6,602 bases of DNA from an uncultured Bacteroidales bacterium (GTDB lineage Bacteria > Bacteroidota > Bacteroidia > Bacteroidales > Tenuifilaceae), in assembly GCA_937915475.1 (NCBI GenBank), contig CALGIR010000005.1, positions 1-6,602 on the forward strand, given 5' to 3'. This document shows, piece after piece, positions 1 to 6,300 of this stretch. Both the position numbers and the translations under genes were made by a program. The notes beneath the pieces were generated by a model. That model was given only the letters and a program-made list of their open reading frames with translations, did no database searches and was not told the DNA's origin. Position 1 is the first letter of the stretch, and the number at the start of each line of letters is the position of its first letter.

Positions 1-535
1 GCATTGGGAGGTGAAGAGGTTGAAGTATGTTGTAGATATGAAAAGCGGGGATGGCATTACTTCTGATATGATAAAAGAACAGGGTGATTATCCTGTTTTT
101 GGGGGAAATGGTATAAGAGGTTTTTTCAATTCATACACCCACGAAGGTGATTATGTGTTAATTGGGAGACAAGGTGCATTGTGCGGAAATATAAATTTTG
201 CAACTGGTCGATTTTGGGCTTCTGAGCATGCTATTGTTTGTTCTTCTTTAATAGAATTAAATACCAAATGGCTTGGTGAATTGTTAAGAATGATGAATTT
301 GAATCAATATTCTGTTTCTGCTGCACAACCTGGTCTTTCTATTGAAAATTTAAAAGTTCTTGAAATTCCTTTTCCTTCGTTCGAAGAACAACAATCCATT
401 TTCCACCATATCGAGGCCGAGTGCAGTCGTATAGATACCAAAATAGAGCGCACTCAGCGGCTAATTGAGCTGCTGGCGGAGTACCGCACCGCCCTAATTA
501 GTGAGGTGGTAACTGGGAAGGTTAAGGTGGTGTAG
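1..535 (+). CDS. hsdS: Type I restriction-modification specificity subunit HsdS, C-terminal part (5' end outside window)
   Basis: HsdS recognises the DNA target and positions the HsdM methylase and HsdR translocase of a type I R-M complex. The open frame enters from the left edge: codons before the GTG at 11 read H-W-E-V, giving HWEVKRLKYV, the usual opening of an HsdS target-recognition domain, so GTG 11 is internal and the true start lies upstream. Visible pieces are the TRD body with 'FGGNGIRG', 'IGRQGALCGN' and 'FWASEHAIV' (about codons 30-75), then the conserved boundary 'PFPSFEEQQSI', then a long C-terminal helix 'IDTKIERTQRLIELLAEYRTALISEVVTGKV'-type region (split motif: IDTKIERTQ, LAEYRTALISEVVTGK). 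About 178 residues are present; full HsdS is commonly near 400. The TRD is about one third GC whereas the terminal helix is about half GC. The stop is TAG 533-535. A partner hsdM would be expected upstream; hsdR is broken downstream (2206). Family assignment is firm; DNA specificity cannot be told. Confidence 0.92.
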   Translation, partial: HWEVKRLKYVVDMKSGDGITSDMIKEQGDYPVFGGNGIRGFFNSYTHEGDYVLIGRQGALCGNINFATGRFWASEHAIVCSSLIELNTKWLGELLRMMNLNQYSVSAAQPGLSIENLKVLEIPFPSFEEQQSIFHHIEAECSRIDTKIERTQRLIELLAEYRTALISEVVTGKVKVV

Positions 536-541
536 TAGTAT

Positions 542-680
542 CCCCGTCATTGCGAGGATGAGGAACGAAGACGAAGCGATCTTTATAAGCAGATTGCTTC
601 TCCCGACAAAGAACGTCGGTATCGCAATGACTTTAGAACATTCGTCATTGCGAGGAGCCCTTTTTGCAACGAAGCAATCT
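542..680. repeat. Folded intergenic repeat element, copy 1
   Basis: This is a non-coding element sharing long near-identical stretches with 2291-2460 (for example the run covering 601-643 recurs at 2361-2404). It is built of nested palindromes. The outer arms are GTCATTGCGA (546-555) and TCGCAATGAC (622-631). Inside them GAAGCGATCT (573-582) pairs with AGATTGCTTC (591-600) with one G.T, and CCGAC (603-607) pairs with GTCGG (615-619) around a 7-nt loop. The transcript would fold as a branched structure. A second, single-armed half unit follows: GTCATTGCGAGGA (644-656) then GAAGCAATCT (671-680). GTCATTGCGAGG...GAAGCAATC repeats are, from memory, dispersed in many bacterial genomes; I do not know an agreed family name. 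No transposase is present, so any movement would depend on factors elsewhere. Confidence 0.87.
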
Positions 681-785
681 GTTTAACCTAGTTAATCTAG
701 AAGATATGGCAGAAAAAAAGAATTGAAAAAGAAGTTGGGAAAGAAACAGGTTAAAGTATTGTAGTACTGTTTTTTAATTCTTTTA
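681..785. other. Spacer between repeat copy 1 and the DUF3800 operon; contains a micro-ORF with an A-run
   Basis: This spacer is AT-rich and purine-rich on the plus strand. The only coding-like signal is ATG 706-708, beginning M-A-E-K-K-N and stopping at TGA 724-726. The codons GAA AAA AAG form the heptamer A_AAA_AAG, the canonical -1 slippery pattern. Reading shifted by -1 would continue E-L-K-K-K-L-G-K-K-Q-V-K-V-L to TAG 762-764, a basic peptide of 19 residues. A single-base loss in a homopolymer of a decayed gene end explains this equally well. I do not call it a gene. Confidence 0.2.
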
Positions 786-793
786 TAAATTTG
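786..793 (+). promoter_or_regulatory. Candidate Bacteroidota -7 promoter box for the DUF3800 operon
   Basis: TAAATTTG matches the Bacteroidota sigma-ABfr -7 consensus TAnnTTTG perfectly and lies 25 bases before the DUF3800 start, which would leave a leader of roughly 20 nt. No convincing -33 TTTG box stands at the expected distance upstream (around 762-769 the sequence is TAGTACTG). The position just ahead of a two-gene operon supports it; the missing -33 box and the general AT-richness weaken it. Confidence 0.45.
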
Positions 794-818
794 TTGGTAA
801 CAGTAAAAAAGAGATACT

Positions 819-1499
819 ATGGAAATGCAGCCCAAAACATTTAATATGTATTGCGACGAGAGCACTCATTTAGAAAATGATGGGATGCCCTATATGATAA
901 TTGGCTACGTTAGTTCGGCTTGGAATCAGGTGAAAATACATACGCAGCATATTATGATGCTTCGTGAAGAGCATCGTTACAAGGGCGAGATTAAATGGTC
1001 AAAGCTTTCAGAGTCGAACTACCCATTTTATGCCGACTTGATTGACTACTTTTTTGCAACGGATTTAAACTTTAGAGCGGTTATCGTAAATAAATCACAG
1101 ATAGATAACTCGCGCGAAAATTTTACATACAACGACTTCTACTTTAGAATGTACTATCAATTGCTCCATCATAAAATTGATATGGAGAATACTTATAACA
1201 TTTACTTGGATGTAAAGGATACTTGCAGCTATAAAAAAATTAATACACTCAAAAAGATACTTAATTACAACTACGGTAATATCCGCAATCTTCAATTTAT
1301 TCGCTCTCACGAGAGTGTATTGCTTCAACTTGCCGATGTGCTTATGGGAGCCCTAAATTATCATTTACGAGACAAACTTGTTGTTACAGCAAAAATCAAA
1401 TTGCTCGACAAAATTAAACACCATACCAAGAGGCCCTTGGACTATAGTACCCCCAAAGGCGTAAATAAGTTTAACCTATTTTTTATTGAACTGAAATAG
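819..1499 (+). CDS. DUF3800 family protein, predicted RNase H-like fold
   Basis: This 226-aa protein is recognised by the DUF3800 motif set: an N-terminal strand ending in 'YCDES' (D13, E14), 'GEIKWSKL' (E57 to K62), 'YNDFYFRMYYQLL' (104-116), 'IYLDVKD' (D131, D134) and 'ESVLLQLADVLMGAL' (165-179, D173). The acidic residues D13, E57, D131 and D173 sit in the order expected of an RNase H-like metal-binding site, so a nuclease role is plausible but unproven for the family. Members are soluble; no signal peptide or membrane segment is visible. ATG 819 is chosen because it opens the frame just after the -7 box at 786; a second in-frame ATG at codon 3 is possible, and the ribosome-binding site is weak. 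The next gene starts 11 bases after the stop, so the two are probably co-transcribed. Lying between hsdS and the start of hsdR makes this R-M-embedded cargo. Family call is good; biochemical role is inferred. Confidence 0.86.
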   Translation: MEMQPKTFNMYCDESTHLENDGMPYMIIGYVSSAWNQVKIHTQHIMMLREEHRYKGEIKWSKLSESNYPFYADLIDYFFATDLNFRAVIVNKSQIDNSRENFTYNDFYFRMYYQLLHHKIDMENTYNIYLDVKDTCSYKKINTLKKILNYNYGNIRNLQFIRSHESVLLQLADVLMGALNYHLRDKLVVTAKIKLLDKIKHHTKRPLDYSTPKGVNKFNLFFIELK

Positions 1500-1510
1500 C
1501 TAGCGATTTT

Positions 1511-2032
1511 ATGAATATTCTTAAAAAATATCCTGATCTGCTAGAACTTGCTCATATGACTCCTGCAGAGAGAATGAAATCGCTTAAAAGTATTTTTGAG
1601 CGCGATATTGAACATAATCCCAATCTGAATTTCCGAAGTAAAAAGATATACCCTATTAAAGGCGAAGAGCCTGCAATGCAGTTGCTTTTTAATCATTTAA
1701 CCAGAGAAGAAGCAGAAGTTGATGATGGGGAACAGGTTGTAAAAAGAAGGGTTTTTGATATACACCGTTCGCAAAGGCTACATTGGGTTAAATACCACAT
1801 CGAGGAAAATAAGAAAGATAAAATGGAGGTTTTTAGCTTAGAGGAACGTCACAGGGGACGAACTGTTTTAAGAACCTATATTTATGATATCCAGCAAAAA
1901 TATGTAATTGTTCTTGAGCCTCAAAGGACTAAAAGCAGCTATTATTTACTTACTGCATTTTATCTCCATAAAAAATATGGCGTAAAGGAGATGCAGAAAA
2001 AATTGAAGAAAAGATTAGGTGATATTCTTTAA
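1511..2032 (+). CDS. Conserved hypothetical protein, C-terminal half resembling a BECR/RelE-type RNase domain
   Basis: This 173-aa soluble protein has two parts. Residues 1-75 are largely helical and charged ('MTPAERMKSLKSIFERD', then 'AMQLLFNHLTREEAEV'). Residues about 76-168 resemble the compact alpha-beta domain of phage- and toxin-associated barnase/EndoU/colicin E5-D/RelE-like nucleases: a helix with 'HRSQRLHWVKYHIEE' (R86, R89, H91, W92, H96), then strands 'MEVFSLEE', 'VLRTYIYDI' and 'YVIVLEPQRTKS', then 'YYLLTAFYLHKKYG' and a basic helical tail. R89/H91, R121/T122 and R139/T140 are candidate active-site residues, but I cannot assign catalysis. ATG 1511 sits 11 bases after the DUF3800 stop with no clear Shine-Dalgarno sequence, as is common in this phylum. 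A strong hairpin at 2041-2072 follows the stop. As second gene of the pair it may be an RNA-targeting effector, or a structural partner of the DUF3800 protein. The gene is likely real; the fold assignment is tentative. Confidence 0.8.
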   Translation: MNILKKYPDLLELAHMTPAERMKSLKSIFERDIEHNPNLNFRSKKIYPIKGEEPAMQLLFNHLTREEAEVDDGEQVVKRRVFDIHRSQRLHWVKYHIEENKKDKMEVFSLEERHRGRTVLRTYIYDIQQKYVIVLEPQRTKSSYYLLTAFYLHKKYGVKEMQKKLKKRLGDIL

Positions 2033-2040
2033 AAAACGCA

Positions 2041-2072
2041 AAGGACGGTGCATATCGTGATGCATCGTCCTT
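2041..2072. terminator. Strong hairpin closing the DUF3800 operon, probable (possibly bidirectional) terminator
   Basis: AAGGACGGTGCAT (2041-2053) pairs with ATGCATCGTCCTT (2060-2072): 13 base pairs with one G.T and a 6-nt loop. It begins 8 bases after the stop at 2032. There is no T-tract on the plus-strand 3' side, so it is not a textbook intrinsic terminator in that direction. The A-run at 2031-2036 becomes a U-tract on the minus strand four bases past the stem, so it could work better against antisense transcription. Processing or mRNA stabilisation is an alternative role. Confidence 0.55.
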
Positions 2073-2205
2073 CGAAACTCTGTCTTCCTAACTAAGGTAA
2101 GATGAGCGAGACGAAAGTAGGGTATATATTTATATAAACAAAATATATAAACATTTTTTTGACGAAAGTGTCGTTTAAGGAACTGATAATTAACCTGTAA
2201 ACGTA
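2073..2205 (+). other. Leader region ahead of the hsdR remnant
   Basis: This is AT-rich non-coding sequence between the operon hairpin and the ATG at 2206. A 9-base direct repeat GACGAAAGT occurs at 2110-2118 and 2161-2169, bracketing a very AT-rich stretch with TATATATTTATATAAAC-like sequence. It probably once held the hsdR promoter, but no perfect TAnnTTTG box or clear ribosome-binding site is visible. Confidence 0.35.
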
Positions 2206-2310
2206 ATGGCAACAATACATTCAGAGAACACATTTGAGGCAGCAATTGTTCAATCATTAATCGAAAACGGAAGTTACACCCAGGGCAATGCCCCGTCATC
2301 GCGAGGATGA
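2206..2310 (+). pseudogene. hsdR: Remnant of type I restriction subunit hsdR: first 28 codons fused to a repeat element
   Basis: From ATG 2206 the frame reads MATIHSENTFEAAI, then VQSLIENGSYTQGN. This is the characteristic N-terminus of the large HsdR restriction/translocase subunit: 'H(S/T)E.TFE.AI...L...GGY.QG' precedes the endonuclease domain in that family. After codon 28 (AAT, about 2287-2289) the frame enters repeat copy 2, whose bases encode A-P-S-S-R-G before TGA 2308-2310. HsdR proteins are around 1000 residues; here fewer than 30 native residues remain. Nothing HsdR-like resumes after the repeat at 2460, so this is not a simple insertion that leaves both halves in place. The result is certainly non-functional. 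Together with hsdS at the left edge it shows that this locus encoded a full type I system. The match is short but distinctive. Confidence 0.78.
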
Positions 2311-2460
2311 GGAACGAAGACGACGCAATCTTTAGATAAACAAAGATTTGAAAGATTGCTTCTCCCGACAAAGAACGTCGGTATCGCAATGACTTTAGAA
2401 CATTCGTTATCGCGAGGAGCGTTTCGCCATTATTTGTGACGAGACAACGAAGCAATCTTT
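2291..2460. repeat. Folded intergenic repeat element, copy 2, at the hsdR break
   Basis: This is the second copy of the element at 542-680, in the same orientation. It begins CCCCGTCATCGCGAGGATG (2291-2309), carries the hairpin CCGAC (2365-2369) / GTCGG (2377-2381) and the closing arm ATCGCAATGAC (2383-2393), and then a half unit starting near 2405 and ending GAAGCAATCTTT (2449-2460). Differences from copy 1 are a longer loop between the inner arms (2331-2351) and an extra stretch of about 15 bases in the half unit (near 2420-2445). Its left end coincides exactly with loss of the hsdR reading frame. The minus-strand frame covering 2015-2455 is a by-product of this palindromic sequence. Confidence 0.87.
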
Positions 2461-2581
2461 AAAATAAATCAATAAAAAAGTTTTGCATGATAAGTGATAA
2501 CAGAAATGAAAGAAAAATTATATAAGTTTTTCAAATATTATAGGCAGTATACGAGCACTTTAATACAGTGGGATTGCACGT

Positions 2582-2617
2582 GTTATTTGAGTATTAGTAT
2601 ACTAATTTCTCAATAAC
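2582..2617. repeat. Palindrome: 14-bp perfect core with flanking arms
   Basis: ATTAGTATACTAAT at 2593-2606 is identical to its reverse complement. The symmetry extends outward after a short interruption: TTGAG (2587-2591) pairs with CTCAA (2609-2613), and, allowing one bulged T, GTTAT (2582-2586) continues against TAAC (2614-2617). This could be a dimeric regulator operator or, as RNA, a hairpin of about 36 nt. No T-tract follows, so it is unlikely to be an intrinsic terminator. No regulator gene is nearby. Confidence 0.5.
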
Positions 2618-2671
2618 TAATATTAATGTATGGTAAATTGAAAAAAAAAAATTAATTTCGTATCCAAATAA

Positions 2672-2855
2672 AGTGCAATTTATAAGGTTTCTTTTTATAT
2701 TCGATACATCAAAATTGAGACTAGTTGTTTAATTATTACTAAGTTTATACACACTATTTTACTGAAAATTAAATACCTATTATATTTAGTTATTCTACCG
2801 AATTCTTCGTAACTAGATGAAATAAGTGCATTAGTCTAAAACCGTAAATTGCACT
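2672..2855. repeat. Inverted repeat pair bounding 184 bp of non-coding DNA
   Basis: AGTGCAATTTA (2672-2682) and TAAATTGCACT (2845-2855) are perfect reverse complements, 162 bases apart. Partial similarity continues inward (TAAGGTTT after the left arm against CGGTTT in the inverted right arm) and outward (CC.AAT on both). The size and empty interior resemble a miniature inverted-repeat element, but no clear target-site duplication is visible. The 8-mer TGCATTAG also occurs twice in the same direction at 2827-2834 and 2855-2862. Confidence 0.35.
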
Positions 2856-2928
2856 GCATTAGGCTATTATGCAAAATAATTTACTTTATTATTCGCAAGT
2901 TATTAATTCACAACTAAATTTTATTAAA

Positions 2929-3195
2929 GTGAAAAAATTTTTTTTTACTGTTACAATTTTACTTCAAATAGTTTCTATTGGAAGAAGTCAAGAAAGTATT
3001 TTCAATATTTTTGATGGAATTCTCCCTCGAAGTACTGGCACAACACCTAACATTGCCGCGATAAAAAGTGATGTTGAAAGTGATATTAGTAAAAAATGGT
3101 TAAGTAGTATTAAATTTTTAATGGAAAAAACTATGTTGGCAAACTTTAAATGCGGGCATTTAAAGCCCCTGCTACTGTATGATTTTATCGTGTGA
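2929..3195 (+). CDS. Small possible secreted protein, unrecognised; perhaps a truncated gene
   Basis: From GTG 2929 the frame encodes 88 aa beginning MKKFFFTVTILLQIVSIGRS, a lysine pair followed by a hydrophobic stretch and a cleavage-like S20-Q21, a convincing Bacteroidota signal peptide. An upstream in-frame ATG at 2869 would bury this signal behind 20 polar residues, so the GTG is preferred. The mature part starts 'QESIFNIFDGILPRSTGTTP', continues with 'NIAAIKSDVESDISKKW' and ends in an irregular tail. The 'LPRS..TTPNIAAI' stretch is reminiscent of the start of mature Bacteroidota RHS proteins ('P.SP..A.L.KY'), so this may be the stub of a decayed rhs paralogue or an accessory gene of the following rhs gene. 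The last 17 codons lie over the 3144-3165 hairpin and its GC-rich surroundings, suggesting that the natural 3' end is lost. I do not recognise a family. Confidence 0.4.
   Translation: MKKFFFTVTILLQIVSIGRSQESIFNIFDGILPRSTGTTPNIAAIKSDVESDISKKWLSSIKFLMEKTMLANFKCGHLKPLLLYDFIV
3144..3165. repeat. Perfect 10-bp inverted repeat
   Basis: CTTTAAATGC (3144-3153) and GCATTTAAAG (3156-3165) are exact reverse complements around a 2-base centre; as RNA this would be a 9-bp stem with a CGGG tetraloop. It lies in the last codons of the small ORF and is followed by CCCC rather than a T-tract. It may be a junction where the small gene was truncated or a structured 3' element. Confidence 0.45.
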
Positions 3196-3206
3196 TAACT
3201 AAATAA

Positions 3207-3280
3207 AGCCACAAGAGAGGACTCGTGCGGGAGCGTAGGGGAACTCGCAAAATACGTTCGGTTCGTGCGGCAGCGGATGA
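3207..3280. repeat. GC-rich intergenic block with 13-bp imperfect direct repeats
   Basis: Composition jumps to about 59% GC over 3211-3280, against roughly a quarter GC on either side. TCGTGCGGGAGCG (3223-3235) recurs with one change as TCGTGCGGCAGCG (3263-3275), exactly 40 bases apart. No good reading frame or start is present and there is no clear palindrome, so it looks like a dispersed REP-like or junction element rather than a gene. It sits between the small ORF and the rhs gene, about 70 bases before the rhs start, and could be a recombination footprint of the rhs locus. I cannot name the family. Confidence 0.45.
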
Positions 3281-3351
3281 TTATAACTTGGTTAATAAGT
3301 TTTAATTATAAATATTATACTTATTTAGGAAATTAACAAAAAAATGTAATT

Positions 3352-6300
3352 ATGAGCAGATTTATTTTATTTCCAACTTGCTTGATTTTTATTAACATAT
3401 TGTTTATTGATGGTTTTAGATTGAAATCGCAGGATATTATTAATACTTCAGAAACTATTGGGCGAATATCTAACTTTATTGATTATAGCATCAATGACGA
3501 AAATGAAAATGCTTTTAAAGTATTACTTTATACTATTAATCTTAATAATCAATCAATACCTATTGAACTTGTTTACAATTCCTCAGGAATACAGTACATG
3601 GATCAACCAACGGAGGTGGGGTTAGGATGGAAATTGGATTTAGGTTACAGCATAAGTAGGCAAGTTAATGGATTGCCCGACGAGTCAATGCCTTGTCCTC
3701 CGGAATCTCTCCCTAACCAAGGAGGTGTTAATCCAGAATTGGGTTTCTATGGTATGTATGGAGATGAGATCAATTGGGGCGGGTGGTTGAGATGTGAAAG
3801 TATTGATCTTTCGAAATTGCTTCATAATTCTTTTACACCACCTCTTGATAATATAAAACGAGGGATTAATAAGTATTTGATTCATAATGTATATGATGTA
3901 AAACCAGATGAATTTACGTTGAATTTGAAAAACGAATCCTATGATTTCTTTTTTACTAAGAGCGGTCAAAAAAAATATTTAGAATCCCCAAATTTTAGAA
4001 TGCAAACTAACATACTTAACACAAACAACGATAAATTTATTGTGACGGATAAAAATGGAACTATTTTTAGTTTTTTAGAGGGAGTAATAAATGAAACTCC
4101 TTGGACTAGGTCCATTCCTTCTGTAACTCCAGAAGATTACGTAGAGCCTTGGTATCCTAGTTTTTGTTCGGCATACTTATTAAGTAATATTGATTTCCCA
4201 AATGGTCATTCTGTAGAATTCCATTATAGGCAAGATACGCGGGCAAAAAAAAATCAGAATAGAACTTTATATTGGGAGCCTAATAATCCATGCCCACCCC
4301 AAGAAGGTAGTGAGACTATGATAAGCTCAAAGATTATTGTTGAAAAGAGAGCAATTTTAGATTCTATTATTACCCCTTTAGAAAAAGTAGAGTTTGTTTA
4401 TGAGGAATATGAAGATCCGAATTACTATTATTACGGGTATGATTATTACCCAACCAACACAGGCACACAGCATAAACTGGTTTCTATTATAGTTAAGGAT
4501 TATATGGATAATGAAATCAAAAGATTATTGTTCACTTATGATACATACTACGACAACAGAACAAGGTTGAGAAGTATCTCCGTGGTTACAGGTGAGGAAA
4601 ACATCCTTTTAAGGCATTTTGAGTATGACACTCAATTCGATGATAATATACATACCATTTTTAAACAAGATTGTTTTGGGTACTATAATAACAACACCCA
4701 ATCTCATCTTTTTCCAGATTATCCAAATGGTAATTCCGCGAACAGGTCTTATGATTCGGAAAGAATTTATGCAGGGATGTTGAACAAAGTTGTTTTTGAA
4801 ACAGGCGGGTATGTTGAGATAGAATATACTCCCAAAGTAATGGAGGCTATGTTCAATGATGATACTTACATTTTTTATGCAGGTGGTGTAGTTCCCAAAA
4901 AATACACCTATTTCGACTCAAATAGTTCCCTTCTTTTTTCCAGAATCTATGATTATGGTAGTAAATTATATGGAATTTATCAAGATGTATCAGGTTTTAG
5001 AGGCTATTCAACTGGAAAAGCAGAAGGTAATCCTGGTGTATATTATGGTTATAGCATTTATTGGGATCAAGTAAGAGAAAACTTAAATCCACTTTTTTTT
5101 AATTACGATGAATTTGATGACTTTATGCGTCGTAGAGGGTCATTTTATGGCAGAATTGATGTAAAAACTATTGGAAACAATAATAATCAAAATGGAACTA
5201 TTGTAACAAATTATCAACCATCAAAGAATAGATTTAGTTTTTCGCCAAAGAAGGTTAAAGAAAGATTTTTCAAAGAAGGTGAAACATTCCCAACTAAAAC
5301 TATCAATTATAGCTATAATGACGAATTTCAGGAGTCAAATTCTCTCTTTTTTGTAGACCTTAAAGAAACGATTTATAACCATCTTTTTAATCTTTTTAAA
5401 CTTGAAACTAGAGTTTATAACTATTTAACAACACCAAGGTATTTTTATTATGATGTAAACGAAAAGTTAAGCGGAAAGGAGATTATTGAAAGAACAGATA
5501 ATGGTCAAATTATTGAATTATCATCATACCAATACAATACCAAAGGCCTACTAACTAAACACTTAACCTCCCAAAGCGACGGCGACACCCTTACCACCGA
5601 GTACCGCTACCCAATTGATTTTATCATTTATAGTCCTGTGCATAATGAAAGTACAGATATAGTTGCTTTAAGATCGATGATTAGCAAAAATATGATCTCT
5701 TTACCTGTGGAAGTGGTTAATTACCGTAACGATCAGGTAATCGGTGGAAAGTTTATCCTATATCAAAACAATGTACATGGTATTCCCCTTCCAAGTACTA
5801 CCTATAATCTTGAGACTAACAATCCTTTACCCGTTTCTCCGAAAACGGATACACCAACAACCTTTACCCCTAGTGGCATTAAATACGATGGCTATAATTT
5901 TTACCTTTCAAAAGATAATTCCTATGCTAAGAATTCGCTTTTTGATAGGTACGATGATTATGGCAACCTTATTCAGTACCACCGCGAGGCTGATGTTCCC
6001 ACCTCATATATCTGGGGCTACAACCAAATCCTACCCATTGCTGAGGTTAAGAATGCTGCTTACCATCAAATTTCATACTCCAGTTTCGAAACGCCTGAGA
6101 ACAAAGGCAATTGGAGGTTCAATAATTCACCATCAAATTACGATTTAATTGCTTCCCGAACAGGAAGTAGATCATTCAAATTATATAATAGTCATATTTC
6201 ATATTATTTAGATCCAGGAACATATATGCTTTCATACTGGTTAAAAGGAGGCAGCACAACGTTTTTAGGTGGAACAGTTGAAGATATTTATCAATCTGAA

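Larger units (their letters stand above)
2461..2868. other. AT-rich intergenic region without recognisable genes
   Basis: This stretch has no reading frame of coding character on either strand. It contains a perfect 14-bp palindrome, an inverted-repeat pair and an 11-base A run (2640-2650), listed or noted separately. No full TAnnTTTG promoter box was found. It may be decayed sequence left by the deletion that removed hsdR. Confidence 0.5.

Noticed and set aside
542..680. CRISPR array
   Set aside because: Repeated units here are palindromic and nested, irregularly spaced, and recur as a whole element at 2291; there are no regular repeats with spacers and no cas genes.
1095..1328. Minus-strand frame of 77 codons
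   Set aside because: It lies wholly inside the DUF3800 gene, antisense to it, and shows no recognisable motif.
2015..2455. Minus-strand frame of 146 codons
   Set aside because: It runs across the operon hairpin, the hsdR stub and the palindromic repeat copy 2; it is opened by repeat sequence and has no protein-like features.
2291..2460. Simple insertion of the repeat into an otherwise intact hsdR
   Set aside because: Sequence after 2460 is AT-rich non-coding and then unrelated ORFs and rhs; no HsdR helicase or translocase sequence resumes within the window.
2988..3212. Minus-strand frame of 74 codons
   Set aside because: It is antisense to the small secreted ORF, with no start signal or family resemblance.
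3211..3280. Group II intron domain V or other catalytic RNA fragment
   Set aside because: GTGCGG and CGGTTCG strings suggested it, but the required complementary stem and GAAA-type loop are not present.
3685..3969. Minus-strand frame of 94 codons
   Set aside because: It is antisense inside the long rhs frame, whose motifs are unmistakable.
5744..6148. Plus-strand frame of 134 codons
   Set aside because: It is an alternative frame of the rhs gene; the rhs frame carries conserved YD-type motifs in the same interval.
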